Assembly: GCA_963665155.2 (NCBI GenBank) | Contig: CAXXFI010000002.1 | Location: forward strand, 558,001-622,000 | Direction: 5' to 3' | DNA: 64,000 nucleotides | Source of the DNA: UBA1141 sp963665155 | GTDB taxonomy: Bacteria; Chloroflexota; Dehalococcoidia; Lucifugimonadales; UBA3495 | Shown here: piece by piece, positions 18,205-26,893 of the stretch | Position numbering within the stretch: position 1 is the first letter of the stretch | How the letters are laid out: every line of letters begins with the position of its first letter | The notes under the pieces: generated by a model | Seen by the model: the letters and a program-made list of their open reading frames with translations, nothing else | The model's database searches: none | Told to the model about the DNA's origin: nothing | Position numbers and translations under genes: made by a program

Positions 18205-18557
18205 TGGCCACCTGCTCTACTGTAGATTGACATCGTGTCCGGTTATTTGGCACCGCTCCAAAAACGCTAAGGCGGCACGGAATCCTGAGAATGCTGATTG
18301 GATCAATTCATACTCCGACCACGGTTTATTGCACCGTCGCCACCAAACCATTGGGAATTACGATTCCGCGCAATAAACCTCGAATTCTCAAGCCTCAATA
18401 TGTGTAACCTAGGCCCCTGAAATGACGTATCGGAATTAGAAGTGTCAGTTTGGATCATCTTAGAGCGGCTTCGTGATTTTCTTAAAGAGTGGGACTCACA
18501 GGCAATTGCCGCGGCACTCATCGTCTCCCTGTTTCGTGCCATATCATCGCTCCAGAT
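18205..18557. other. intergenic region
   Basis: About 350 AT-richer bases between the terminator and the end of the convergent beta-helix fragment. No supported gene. Confidence 0.35.
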
Positions 18558-19082
18558 TTACGGAGCGCCCAGGACAGGCTCGGAAGCTATTGGCTCGAGG
18601 TCCATCGTGCTACGTGAGCCATCGTGGGTGCTATGCCACAATTGTCCTTCTATCTTGGCTTTGCCAACGGTGGCCCACCAGGTTCCCGAAGCAGTCACTT
18701 TTCTGGTCCCAGCACCAACAATTACCACATTGAATTCATCATTGTTTCTGATGTTGTGGGATTGCATAGTAACTATGCCGCCGGGACCTACAACAGACAC
18801 ACCGATGTTGTTGTCCCTGGTAGTTGAGAAACGGATATTTACCGAGTTTCTCTGACCAATTATTACCCTAGTGTAGTTTGAATATATCTCGTTGACGAAC
18901 ATGTTGGCCTGGTTGGTCCTGGCCCAGATGCCCTGTATCGAATTACGCACAACAGAGTTACTTAATCCAACAGTTCCTCCGTCGATGTTTGAAGCGTTTC
19001 CTGCCACTTTCTCAATTACGCCATAGACTGTTGATGAATTAGTCTTGGAATTAGTGATAGTTATACCCTTCAAATCGGTATC
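18558..19082 (-). pseudogene. right-handed beta-helix protein, C-terminal fragment cut by IS3
   Basis: The 171-residue frame has the irregular N- and V-rich repeat pattern of parallel beta-helix (PbH1/NosD-like) proteins: ITITNSKTNSSTVYGVIEKV, GLSNSVVRNSIQGIWARTNQ, NIRFSTTRDNNIGVSVVGPG, NIRNNDEFNVVIVGAG and ASGTWWATVGKAKIEGQL. Such domains occur in secreted carbohydrate-active or surface proteins. The frame extends upstream only to the IS3 boundary at 19083, so the N-terminal part, including any signal peptide, has been lost. No continuation was found beyond the IS. Confidence 0.6.
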
Positions 19083-19172
19083 TGAGGTGGACCCGGTTTT
19101 TCGGGCAGGTAGCTAAGTGAGAGTCTTGCTCCTAAAATAATGGCATCTGTTGCTGTCGAGGAGGAGTGGAAC

Positions 19173-19457
19173 GTGTCAAAAGAACAGAGGATGCACGGCG
19201 CATCATTCAAGGCTAAGGTGGCCCTGGAGGCGGTGAAGGGAGAGAAGACAGTGGCCCAACTCGCCGCCAGGTATGAGGTTCATCCTGGCCAGATCCAGGC
19301 ATGGAAAAAGGCTCTGCTGGAAGGAGCGGCCGGGGTATTCGATGGAAACTGCGACAAAGGGCAGAAGTCCGATGAGGCCCTGGTAGCCCTGCTCTACCAA
19401 CAGATCGGCCAACTCAAGGTGGAGAGAGATTTCTTGGCCGACAGGTCCGGCCCATGA
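19173..19457 (+). CDS. IS3-family OrfA (helix-turn-helix)
   Basis: About 94 residues from a GTG at 19173 with gaggaggag upstream. It contains ASFKAKVALEAVKGEKTVAQ, LAARYEVHPGQIQAWKKALL (helix-turn-helix that binds the IS ends) and a C-terminal leucine-zipper-like stretch (LLYQQIGQLKVERDFLADRS). Its stop overlaps the orfB start by 4 bases, the arrangement used for frameshifted OrfAB in this family. Confidence 0.85.
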   Translation: MSKEQRMHGASFKAKVALEAVKGEKTVAQLAARYEVHPGQIQAWKKALLEGAAGVFDGNCDKGQKSDEALVALLYQQIGQLKVERDFLADRSGP

Positions 19458-20318
19458 GCCGGGAGCGGAGGCGGGAGATGGTAGACCGTGAACATCCGGC
19501 CATTTCCACCGTCCGGCAGTGCGCGTTGCTGAGCATCAGCCGGTCTAGTGTCTACTACCGGAGCAAGGGCCATTTCCGAGAGGACCTAGCGGTGACGGAG
19601 CTGATCGACCAGAAATACCTCAGCACACCTTTCTATGGGTCGCGGCGCATGATGGTCTGGCTCAGCAGGCAGGGCCACCAGGTGGGTCGGAAGCGAGTCC
19701 AGCGCTTAATGCGGACCATGGGGCTTGCCGCCATCTACCGGCGGCCCCGGACCAGCCGGCCAGGAGCAGGGCACAAGGTGTATCCCTACTTGCTGAGGGG
19801 CATGGAGATCAACCGGCCAAACGGGGTATGGGCGGCAGAGATCACCTACATCCCCATGGCCAGGGGTTTTCTCTACTTGGTGGGCATCATGGACTGGCAC
19901 AGCCGGTGCATTTTGGCCTGGCGCCTACACCCTGGACGTCGACTTCTGTATTGAGGCCTTGAGAGAGGCGCTTGGCAAAGGGAAGCCCGAGGTCTTCAAC
20001 ACCGACCAGGGGAGCCAGTTCACCAGCGACGCTTTCACCGGGCTCTTAGAGCGGGAGGGAGTCCTAGTCAGTATGGACTGGAAGGGGCGCCACAGCGACA
20101 ACATTTTTGTGGAGAGGCTGTGGCGTACGGTGAAGTACGAGGAAGTGTACCTGAAGGCCTATTCAGGTGGAGAGGAGGCCAGGGCTGGGATCGGCGACTA
20201 CTTCCGCTTCTACAACACCCAAAGGCCTCATCAAGCCTTGGGCTACCGGACACTGGTCGAGGCGTTCAACGGAGGATCAGCGGCACAGACAAAAGACAGC
20301 AGCCGGGCGCTGCATTGA
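19454..20318 (+). pseudogene. IS3-family OrfB transposase, frameshifted
   Basis: The rve-type integrase domain is readable: GSRRMMVWLSRQGHQVGRKR, NGVWAAEITYIPMARGFLYL (first acidic position, normally Asp, here Glu), EVFNTDQGSQFTSDAFTGLL (second Asp) and GRHSDNIFVERLWRTVKYEE (catalytic Glu). The frame breaks near 19925, where HSRCILAWRL meets LDVDFCIEAL in another frame. A few bases appear to be missing. The D-to-E change at the first catalytic residue would also impair it. Confidence 0.85.
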
Positions 20319-20400
20319 GAGTTACTATCCTACGCAGCAAAGACGGGACTCTCACTCAACTTAGCCTCAATCTTGTCCAACTGATGGGGTCCCCCTAACA

Positions 20401-20688
20401 GATAACAAATTTGTAAGGCATTTTTCTATGTGATGATCAAAAGCGACTCGCGTACGCTGAAAATAAACCTGGGTAAGCATCATGTACCGGGCGACTATAA
20501 AACCCTCGGCAGCGTGCCAACCACCATCCTCCACTGCTGGGAGCGGATCAGCACTGTCAGTTAAGCCGAGTTAGGGTATCGATAATTCGATTAAGGTCGT
20601 ACCTGCCTTATGACACTCCTGCATGGAGTGAATCTAGAAGTAAATAATCACATCGTTTTGCATCTAATTGGCCTAAAATCAAAGTTTT
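20401..20688. other. intergenic region
   Basis: About 290 bases with no supported gene or hairpin. Confidence 0.3.
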
Positions 20689-20850
20689 TCAAATCATCCT
20701 ACGTGCTGAAGCGGCTGTTCGAGGCCTTGGTAAATCCTCTATGAGATCAGCGACGTCGTCCGCGCTGATCTCATAGTTAAAGTTGGTAGGATGTTCTTCG
20801 ATTGCGCCCTTGAGAACCGTTTCGGATAATACAAGATGAATAGTCTTCAT
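20689..20850 (-). CDS. small hypothetical ORF
   Basis: 53 residues from ATG at 20850 (MKTIHLVLSETVLKGAIEEH...), with an acidic helix ISADDVADLIEDL. It sits just beyond the truncated ISAs1 remnant. No family was recognised and no ribosome site is obvious, so this may not be a gene. Confidence 0.25.
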   Translation of the reverse strand: MKTIHLVLSETVLKGAIEEHPTNFNYEISADDVADLIEDLPRPRTAASARRMI

Positions 20851-20959
20851 GTTGAAATTGCCGACCACTATCGATGTGAATAGGAAACAGTGTTTCGCCG
20901 GAATGAGAAAAAGGAGAATGACCAATATCGTGCAGCAAAGCCAACTATTCGTCTATCAC

Positions 20960-21428
20960 GTCGTAAGCCAGCGTCATCATAGCCGAAGTCGCCAACAGTT
21001 GGAGGAGGCGCCCACACGTTTACCATATGGATAGGCCCTTTGCCCAAGGTGCGGTCATAGGAGCGGCGCACCGCCTTGCCGTCGATGGCCACCACTTCGT
21101 CTTGGGTGAGTTGAGCCACGGCCTGGACCCACTCCATGAAACAGCGTTGAAACTACTCTGGGTCCAACCTCGCGAAGACATCTCCAAAGGTATCATGAGA
21201 GGGGATGCCGTTGGGCAACTCCAGGAAGGACCTAAACCACTCCTGTTTACAGTTGCCGAAGAACTCGATATCCACCCAGTTATCGGCGCCACAAATGGCA
21301 ATAGCGACGATATCCAAGAGTTTGTGCCGCTTGGTGCGGTCGATCCTGGGATCATCCAACTTCGCAAGATATGCCGCAATAGGCCGCCTGTCGACCCAAA
21401 CATCAGCACCCCTCCCCAATTCAATCAT
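20960..21428 (-). pseudogene. ISAs1-family transposase remnant
   Basis: The N-terminal part is clear: IDRTKRHKLLDIVAIAICGA, EWFRSFLELPNGIPSHDTFG, then an in-frame TAG after RLDPE, then FMEWVQAVAQLTQDEVVAID and GKAVRRSYDRTLGKGPIHMV. The expected continuation after VNVWA is replaced by unrelated sequence, so both a nonsense codon and a truncation have disabled it. GAG to TAG would explain the stop. Confidence 0.78.
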
Positions 21429-21596
21429 GATGGCAACTATTTTATACGGATTTCAAAATGGTATTAAGACGCGATTGCCCTGGAGGCGGCTTCAGGTTAA
21501 GCAGCGTGATATCGTAATTTGGTATAATCCGTGGGGCCCAATTCCCGACTCACATACGGGGCCCAAACTCTGGGCCTCACTTAAAGAGGTGGACTT

Positions 21597-22238
21597 TTGA
21601 AGATCGACCCCAAAAGCTTTGAAGGATTCGGTCGCGTGCTCACCGGCGTGGTTGTGCCTCGGCCCATTGCGCTGGTATCAACCAAGTCCGCCGACGGCAT
21701 TGTCAACTTAGCGCCGTTTTCTTTCTTTAACACCGTAAGTCCCAACCCGCCCACCATCGTTTTTTCCTCGGCCCGCCGGGTGGGTGACCAGGATGAAAAA
21801 ATCAAAGACACCCTGGCCAACATAGAAGCGACCAAAGAGTTCGTGATTGCCGTAGTGGTAGACGAAATTGCCGAGGCGATGAACCGCACGTCGGCCGAAT
21901 ATCCGACCGAGGTCAACGAGTTCGAGATTGCGGGATTTACCGAAGCCCCATCGGAAATGGTTGCGCCGCCTTTGGTGGCGGAGTCGCCGGTCAACATGGA
22001 GTGCCGGTTGATACAAGTGGTGCCCATCGGCCACAGTAACCACGGTCATGGCCTGGTTATTGGCGAAATAGTGCTGATGCACGTTAGAGACGATATTATT
22101 AACGGACACCGCATAGACCAACAGAAGCTCAAGCCCACGGGCCGGTTGGCGGGCAGCATGTATTGCTACACTACCGACACCTATGAGATGCTCAGACCGG
22201 TCTACGACCCGTCCAAAGAACTGGCTATTTCCCGCTAA
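21597..22238 (+). CDS. flavin reductase-like FMN-binding split-barrel protein
   Basis: A 213-residue protein with PRPIALVSTKSADGIVNLAP, then FSFFNTVSPNPPTIVFSSAR, the FMN-binding pattern of the flavin reductase-like split-barrel family. The central block NRTSAEYPTEVNEFEIAGF and the later GRLAGSMYCYTTDTYEMLRP also match. These small proteins bind FMN and either reduce free flavin with NAD(P)H for a partner monooxygenase or act on other substrates. The start is a TTG at 21597 with agaggtgg upstream. It lies 84 bases before the UGSC selenoprotein gene in the same direction and may share its transcript. Confidence 0.85.
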   Translation: MKIDPKSFEGFGRVLTGVVVPRPIALVSTKSADGIVNLAPFSFFNTVSPNPPTIVFSSARRVGDQDEKIKDTLANIEATKEFVIAVVVDEIAEAMNRTSAEYPTEVNEFEIAGFTEAPSEMVAPPLVAESPVNMECRLIQVVPIGHSNHGHGLVIGEIVLMHVRDDIINGHRIDQQKLKPTGRLAGSMYCYTTDTYEMLRPVYDPSKELAISR

Positions 22239-22322
22239 ACTAAGGTGCGCTGTCAAAGCTGGTCGTTAATGCCAGCAATGCTCTGGGTAACAGCAATTCT
22301 CCCCAAGTAAGGAGATCGGTAC

Positions 22323-22868
22323 ATGGAAAACAAAATGACATTCCTAAGTCCGGCCGCTGAGGAGTGGCGTCCTCTGGAGGCCACCGTTCCACGGATGGGC
22401 GATCTGCGGGGCGCCACGGTCGCCATCCTGAACAACCGCTGGACCAGCATGAACATCATTTCCGAGCAGATTGCCATCGTTCTGAAAGAGCAGTATGGCG
22501 TGGCCGAAGTGTTCGAGAAGCTAATTCCACTGGCATCTGCGGCACCTCAAGAGACCTTCGATGAGGTGAAAGAGCGGGCCGACTTAGCGGTGGTAGGCCT
22601 GGCAAATTGAGGGTCTTGCACAGCGTGGAGTGTCCATGACAGCGTAAGACTAATTAAAGACGGACTTCCGTCAGTGGTGCTGGTAACCGAGCGGTTCACC
22701 ACTCTGGCCAAGGCATCGATGCGGGGCAACGGCGTCCCCGACGCTCCCATGGTGGTGCTGCCCAAGACCGAGTTGACCGAATATGTCGACCCCGAAGCGG
22801 TGCGTTCGCTGGCCCGGGAAGCCATAGAGGCGATAATCGCCCAATTGGGTACTGCCCAAGACGACTAG
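22323..22868 (+). CDS. UGSC-family selenoprotein (in-frame TGA read as selenocysteine)
   Basis: The frame opens at an ATG (22323) with AAGGAG upstream. It runs 95 codons to DLAVVGLAN, meets TGA at 22608-22610, and continues in the same frame GSCTAWSVHDSVRLIKDGLP...to a TAG at 22868, giving about 181 residues. U-G-S-C is exactly the motif that defines the UGSC (seleno)protein family, first described from marine metagenomes. The two halves form one alpha/beta domain, with the Sec-Gly-Ser-Cys turn after a hydrophobic strand, a good place for a redox centre. A hairpin with a GUG apical loop begins 3 bases after the TGA (see 22611-22655). The role is unknown but probably redox. The neighbouring flavin reductase and the CPC-motif protein at 24874 are candidate partners. 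Confidence 0.85.
22611..22655 (+). promoter_or_regulatory. candidate bacterial SECIS element
   Basis: Just after the TGA, GTCTTGC (22613-22619) pairs with GTAAGAC (22644-22650). An inner stem CGTGGA / TCCATG (22624-22629 with 22633-22638) closes a three-base loop GTG. The loop G is 20 bases after the TGA. Bacterial SECIS elements need a small apical loop with an early G about 16-37 bases past the UGA, so SelB could bind here. Confidence 0.7.
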
Positions 22869-22901
22869 GGGAAATAACTCCTGTCCAAGCAATTGTTTGC
22901 C

Positions 22902-22972
22902 TGAAGGGTTGGTTACTGGGTTGGTTACTGCTCCGGTTGATTACTGCTCCGGTTGATTACTGCTCCGGTTGG
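22902..22972. repeat. short tandem repeat, 16-bp unit
   Basis: The unit ttgattactgctccgg occurs two to three times in tandem, preceded by a shorter related unit (gggttggttact twice). It is non-coding and lies just past the UGSC gene. Confidence 0.75.
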
Positions 22973-23052
22973 AGCGCAAGCGCACTGCAGTTTGCTATGA
23001 ACAAAAGTTGCAGAGAACAAAGGTGCAGGCTTCACCCGGCCTATGGTGCAGG

Positions 23053-23095
23053 GGAGGAAATCCCCCCAACCCCCTTCACGAAAGGGGGGCTAAAG
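23053..23095 (+). repeat. dispersed C-rich palindromic repeat, copy 1
   Basis: ATCCCCCCAACCCCCTTCAC followed by GAAAGGGGGG forms a potential hairpin. A related sequence lies in inverse orientation at 24786-24822. The two flank the three-gene module 23276-24744. Confidence 0.65.
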
Positions 23096-23275
23096 GCCAT
23101 TGCGCCAGGCGGTGGTCGGGATTCTTCGCTGTGCTGCTCGCTGGGTCGAATGTTCTAGCAAAATGCAGGCTAACTGTGAATTTGAACGTTCCAGGTGGCA
23201 ACACTCGTATTGAGGAGAGAGATTGCCCCTAGTGGTAAAGGCAATTATCCTTTGACGTCAAGCAGAGGGCGTAAC

Positions 23276-24013
23276 ATGGCCGATAACACGTTGACATTTG
23301 CCTTGGGCGGTAGAGTTCTTCTTGAAGAATTTGAACAGAGTGTGACCCTGTTCCGCCGTCTTGTATCCGCTCTAACTCACAGAACCGAGGTGGATTGGGT
23401 CATTGAGGATTTGCAACCTGGAAGTTCGGTCATAACCCTTCGAGGTGAATCTGAGGACACTGCCAAAGTTGCCCAGACCATCCAGGACTACGGCGATGTA
23501 GGTAGGGCATTGGAGCACAACGAAGAACTTCAATACACCAGTAGGGTAGTTAGAGCAGCGAACGCAATTAAGAGTTTGGCACAAACAGTCGAATACGTGC
23601 GCTTCGAGACTTCTGATAGTGATTATACGATTTACGCCAATGGCCCAGCCCGGGTCCAATTTCCACTGGCGGTAAGTATTGGAGCCGTCACGGGCAGGGT
23701 GCAGACACTAACGAGCAGGGGCAGCTTACGGTTCAATCTTTATGACACGATACATGACAAAGCAATCGCGTGCTATCTGCAACAAGGGCAAGAGGAGCTC
23801 ATGCGAAAAGCTTGGGGTAGGCGGGCAAGAGTAAGTGGTAGGGTGTCGAGGGAAGGTACTTCAGGCCGTCCTGTAGCTGTCCGCCACATTCTTGACTTGG
23901 AAATCCTGGAAGACGTTGCGCCTGGGTCGTATCGCATTGCTAAGGGAACAGTTCCTTGGCGGCCAGGTTATAAAACCCCGGAAGACATTATTCGCGAACT
24001 AAGAGATGCCTAA
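23276..24013 (+). CDS. hypothetical protein, possible antitoxin or partner of PIN nuclease
   Basis: 245 residues from an ATG at 23276 (MADNTLTFALGGRVLLEEFE) preceded by agaggg; an upstream GTG at 23195 is possible but has a poor context. No known domain was recognised. It is a soluble mixed alpha/beta protein with no Cys cluster or membrane helix. Its last codons overlap the start of the PIN gene (ATGCCTAA holds both), so the two are translationally coupled. This arrangement is typical of toxin-antitoxin pairs, but the protein is much longer than usual PIN antitoxins. Base composition looks lower in GC than neighbouring metabolic genes. Confidence 0.6.
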   Translation: MADNTLTFALGGRVLLEEFEQSVTLFRRLVSALTHRTEVDWVIEDLQPGSSVITLRGESEDTAKVAQTIQDYGDVGRALEHNEELQYTSRVVRAANAIKSLAQTVEYVRFETSDSDYTIYANGPARVQFPLAVSIGAVTGRVQTLTSRGSLRFNLYDTIHDKAIACYLQQGQEELMRKAWGRRARVSGRVSREGTSGRPVAVRHILDLEILEDVAPGSYRIAKGTVPWRPGYKTPEDIIRELRDA

Positions 24014-24437
24014 TATCTATTGGGACTCGTGCAATTTCCTCTCGTATATCAACGAGATGCCAGACCGTGTGTCTATCTTAGATGCTCTGCTAGCAAGCAG
24101 TGCAAGCGATACAGGCACAATCAATCTGCTCACTTCAGAATTGTCAAAAGTGGAGGTCGCTTTCGGTGCCACCGAACAATTACAACGGGCACTTGTCCCT
24201 GAAATCGAGGAGAAAATCGACAACTTGTGGGCGGACCCTAGCGCCGTTGCCGTTGTGGAATATCACGACGGCATAGGGCGCGAAGCGCGGAGCTTAATAC
24301 GCGCTGCTATAACAAGGGGTTGGAGGCTAAAGCCAAACGATGCGATACATTTGGCTACCGCCGCGTGGCTTTCGCGAGTGGGAATCAGTATTGATGAGTT
24401 TCACACCTATGACCACAGTCTTCATAAAATATGCTGA
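24006..24437 (+). CDS. PIN-domain nuclease (VapC-like)
   Basis: A 143-residue PIN domain. Conserved acidic positions are visible: Asp in IYWDSCNFL near residue 7, Glu in LTSELSKVE near 45, Asp in KPNDAIHLATA near 112 and Asp in FHTYDHSLHK near 133. PIN proteins of toxin-antitoxin systems are magnesium-dependent ribonucleases that cleave tRNA or rRNA. The start overlaps the end of the upstream gene by 8 bases. A third small gene follows at 24502. Confidence 0.82.
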   Translation: MPNIYWDSCNFLSYINEMPDRVSILDALLASSASDTGTINLLTSELSKVEVAFGATEQLQRALVPEIEEKIDNLWADPSAVAVVEYHDGIGREARSLIRAAITRGWRLKPNDAIHLATAAWLSRVGISIDEFHTYDHSLHKIC

Positions 24438-24501
24438 CATAGTCGGTTTTACTATTCTTGAGCCGTATACTCCGCAGCCGCAATTACTCTAAGGTTTGGC
24501 T

Positions 24502-24744
24502 ATGCCTCACGATGAATTGCCAGATCAACTGAAGGGGTTATTCTCTGAATCCAGCGTCGATATACCAGACACAAACTGTCATTTGATTTATGACGGTTGG
24601 GCGGTTATGAATGCAAGTGACAAAAGCAAAGCCTATCGTCTAGTCAGAAATAAGAGACAACCCCTCAGCCGAGTCTTGGTAGCCGTAAATCAAGCCGCGC
24701 GAGCGCTGTTAGTGCGAGGCGATACTGAAACTATGGAATTTTGA
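24502..24744 (+). CDS. small hypothetical protein of the PIN module
   Basis: 80 residues from ATG at 24502 with aagg seven bases upstream (MPHDELPDQLKGLFSESSVD...). It contains CHLIYDGWAVMNASDKSKAY and a basic RLVRNKRQPLSRVLVAVNQA segment, suggesting a small nucleic-acid-binding or regulatory protein. The family was not recognised. It lies 65 bases after the PIN gene in the same direction and inside the same repeat-bounded segment. Confidence 0.5.
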   Translation: MPHDELPDQLKGLFSESSVDIPDTNCHLIYDGWAVMNASDKSKAYRLVRNKRQPLSRVLVAVNQAARALLVRGDTETMEF

Positions 24745-24785
24745 GTTATGCCCCTCAGTATCATTCCTCGACGCCAGGGGATGAT

Positions 24786-24822
24786 TACCTTTGGTCAAAG
24801 GGGGTTGGGGGGAATTTCTCGG
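24786..24822 (-). repeat. dispersed C-rich palindromic repeat, copy 2 (inverted)
   Basis: On the minus strand this reads GAGAAATTCCCCCCAACCCC followed by CCTTTGACCAAAGG, close to copy 1 at 23053-23095. It falls in the apparent 5' extension of the next gene, which suggests that the true start of that gene is downstream of it. Confidence 0.6.
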
Positions 24823-24873
24823 TCGCATCCACCAACAAAGGCACTCACCCAAACCAAATATGCGGAAATTAAC

Positions 24874-25947
24874 TTGAGCCAAGACAGAAACCTGACATCC
24901 ACCCAAATATCCACCGAGGACTCTCCTGAAGCCGTATTCCAGGCAATGATAGACGGTGGATGGTCTGACGGCTTGCCGGTGATTCCTCCTACTCAGGACA
25001 GGGTCGAGAACATGGTGGAAGCCGCCGGGCTGGACGCCGCTTATCTGGTCGGGTATATAAACCCCGACGGTGGTGTTGCCACGGTGGAAAAGATTGCCGT
25101 CAATGCCGTGATGGCTGGCTGCTTGCCAGAGTACATGCCGGTGCTCATAGCAGCGGTTGAGGCGATTACCGAGCCGGATTTCAACATCCACGGACTCCAG
25201 ACCACAACCAATCCCGTCTCCCCATTGCTGGTGATTAACGGCCCCATCAGAAACACCATTGGGGTCAACAGCGGTCGAGGATGTTTGGGGCCCGGTTTCA
25301 GGGCCAATGCCACAATTGGCCGGGCGCTGCGGCTTTTGCTATTGAACATCGGTGGGGCAAAGCCTTGGAGCACCGATATGGCCATTCACGGGATGCCCGG
25401 GAAATTCGTTTTCTGCATGGGAGAAAACGAAGAGGAAAGCGACTGGACTCCCCTACATGTGGACCGTGGATTCCGCTCAGGTCAGAGCGCCGTGACGGTG
25501 GTAGGCGCTCAAGGGACCAGCAACTGCCTGACCTTCTACAAGGAAGCCGAGAGCATCTTGACCATGGTTGCCAGTGCCATGACAGACATTAGCGACAACA
25601 ACTACCTTCTGGCTGGCGGCAATCCCGTGGTGATTTTCAGCCCTGGCCACACACGGTTGTTTACCGAACAGGGCTTCACCAAGGAGTCTATTAAAGAGTG
25701 GCTCTTTGAGCACAGTAAGGTGCCATTGGACCAATTCCCCAAAGAGCCGTCGCTCATCAGCTACGAAGAGGGATTCGCCATGGACGGCGACCGGGTTTGT
25801 CCCTGCGCCAAGGCCGAGGACATAATCCTACTGGTTGGGGGAGGACCCGAACCCTACCATGTAGCCTACTGCGGCAACTTCGGCGACACGAAGGCGGTGA
25901 CCAAGGAAGTGGTCACCCCCGACGAAAGGATTGGCGCATCCACCTGA
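24874..25947 (+). CDS. conserved protein with CPC motif, possible UGSC partner
   Basis: About 357 residues from a TTG at 24874 (MSQDRNLTSTQISTED). The frame is open further upstream to an ATG at 24748, but that part contains the dispersed repeat. Blocks include DGGWSDGLPVIPPTQDRVEN, ATVEKIAVNAVMAGCLPEYM, GLQTTTNPVSPLLVINGPIR and ANATIGRALRLLLLNIGGAK. Near the C-terminus VCPCAKAEDIILLVGGG has a CxC pair. I recognise the sequence type as a widespread uncharacterised family and cannot name a reaction. The GWxDGLPVIPPT and repeated Cys positions suggest a metal or thiol site. Before insertion of the PIN module it would have followed the UGSC gene directly, so the two may work together (inference). 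Confidence 0.72.
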   Translation: MSQDRNLTSTQISTEDSPEAVFQAMIDGGWSDGLPVIPPTQDRVENMVEAAGLDAAYLVGYINPDGGVATVEKIAVNAVMAGCLPEYMPVLIAAVEAITEPDFNIHGLQTTTNPVSPLLVINGPIRNTIGVNSGRGCLGPGFRANATIGRALRLLLLNIGGAKPWSTDMAIHGMPGKFVFCMGENEEESDWTPLHVDRGFRSGQSAVTVVGAQGTSNCLTFYKEAESILTMVASAMTDISDNNYLLAGGNPVVIFSPGHTRLFTEQGFTKESIKEWLFEHSKVPLDQFPKEPSLISYEEGFAMDGDRVCPCAKAEDIILLVGGGPEPYHVAYCGNFGDTKAVTKEVVTPDERIGAST

Positions 25948-26154
25948 GCCGCATTTGGAATCGGGCTAACGAGACACTCCCACCAAGATGCGCTTCGGTC
26001 TATCCAATAGTCTCCAGCAATTCATCCCGGGATAAGCCATTGGTACGCAGGGTGCAGGGCGGTGGCGCCATCCTCTTCGGAAAACCTCCTACTAACTCAA
26101 GGCAAACGGATGATCCGGACCGTCATTGCTGAAACGCGGCCAAAGTCAAAGAAA

Positions 26155-26182
26155 AACCCCGATGGGTTGTTCCATCGGGGTT
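26155..26182 (-). terminator. rho-independent terminator
   Basis: AACCCCGATGG and CCATCGGGGTT pair perfectly (11 bp). On the minus strand the stem is followed by TTTCTTTG, placing it as terminator of the gene at 26228-26674. Confidence 0.9.
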
Positions 26183-26227
26183 AATTGTCATGGGTTAAAT
26201 TAGAATGGCCGATGCTAATTATATTGG

Positions 26228-26674
26228 CTAGTAGGGCGTACGATTGTGAGGCTCCTGGTCGATAATGTTTGGCTCGCCGTAGGTGCCGTTGAACTTTTCC
26301 AATGCATCATCCAACCGCGTCCGGAACTGATCAATGTCCGATACCGACACTACCAAGCGCTTGCCGCTCACCATCCGTACCCGCAACCGGTTCCCTCCTG
26401 GCATGACCAGCATTTCCAGATGGGAAATCTCGGAGAATGGAATCTCCTTAACACGGGGACGACCGTATACCACCACCAGGGCTTTTTTATATATCAGATA
26501 CCGCTTGGCGGTGGTGAAGTAGTTCATACCAGCCCCAAGCAACCCCAAGATTAGCAGGAAGGTGGCCCCGGTAGCTAAGCCGATTACCGCCACCACCAAC
26601 GAGAAAATCAAAGTAAGATTGTATTTGGACTTAGGCCCGTCCAAATGAAGCGGTTGTTCCTCTGGCTGTTCCAT
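26228..26674 (-). CDS. two-helix membrane protein with PH-like domain
   Basis: About 148 residues from ATG at 26674 (MEQPEEQPLHLDGPKSKYNL); a longer frame exists but has no better start. Two membrane helices lie at about residues 19-37 and 38-56 (NLTLIFSLVVAVIGLATGAT, FLLILGLLGAGMNYF). A cytosolic beta-rich domain follows (AKRYLIYKKALVVVYGRPRV, KEIPFSEISHLEMLVMPGGN, KRLVVSVSDIDQFRTRLDDA), which looks like a bacterial PH domain. The function is unknown. It is a single gene with its own terminator. Confidence 0.65.
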   Translation of the reverse strand: MEQPEEQPLHLDGPKSKYNLTLIFSLVVAVIGLATGATFLLILGLLGAGMNYFTTAKRYLIYKKALVVVYGRPRVKEIPFSEISHLEMLVMPGGNRLRVRMVSGKRLVVSVSDIDQFRTRLDDALEKFNGTYGEPNIIDQEPHNRTPY

Positions 26675-26893
26675 GGCTAACATTCTAACACAATTGACAT
26701 TTGTCGTGACCTGTCCAAGGCCCAAATCAACCCATGTTCTCCCCGCCAGTAAATTCTGGATATAAATTCGGGTCGCATCGTTCCTGGCTCTTCCCTTGAC
26801 CCAGGCTGCTAAAATCGATTTAAGTTTTCGTCAACTGGATACCGTCAGGCGAATTCCAGCAGAAATTTGGAGGTTCCGATTGGAGGTTTCTAC

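Larger units (their letters stand above)
19083..20400 (+). mobile_element. IS3-family insertion sequence (about 1.3 kb)
   Basis: Ends TG...CA with imperfect inverted repeats (TGAGGTGGACCC at the left; TGTTAGGGGGACCC inward from the right), and a related TAAGTGAGAGTC block inside both ends. It carries the orfA/orfB pair with a 4-base overlap. OrfB is frameshifted, so the copy is probably inactive. Confidence 0.82.

Noticed and set aside
23276..24744. Phage-defence island reading of the PIN module
   Set aside because: No other defence genes, integrase or phage genes are nearby; a toxin-antitoxin-like cassette is the simpler view.
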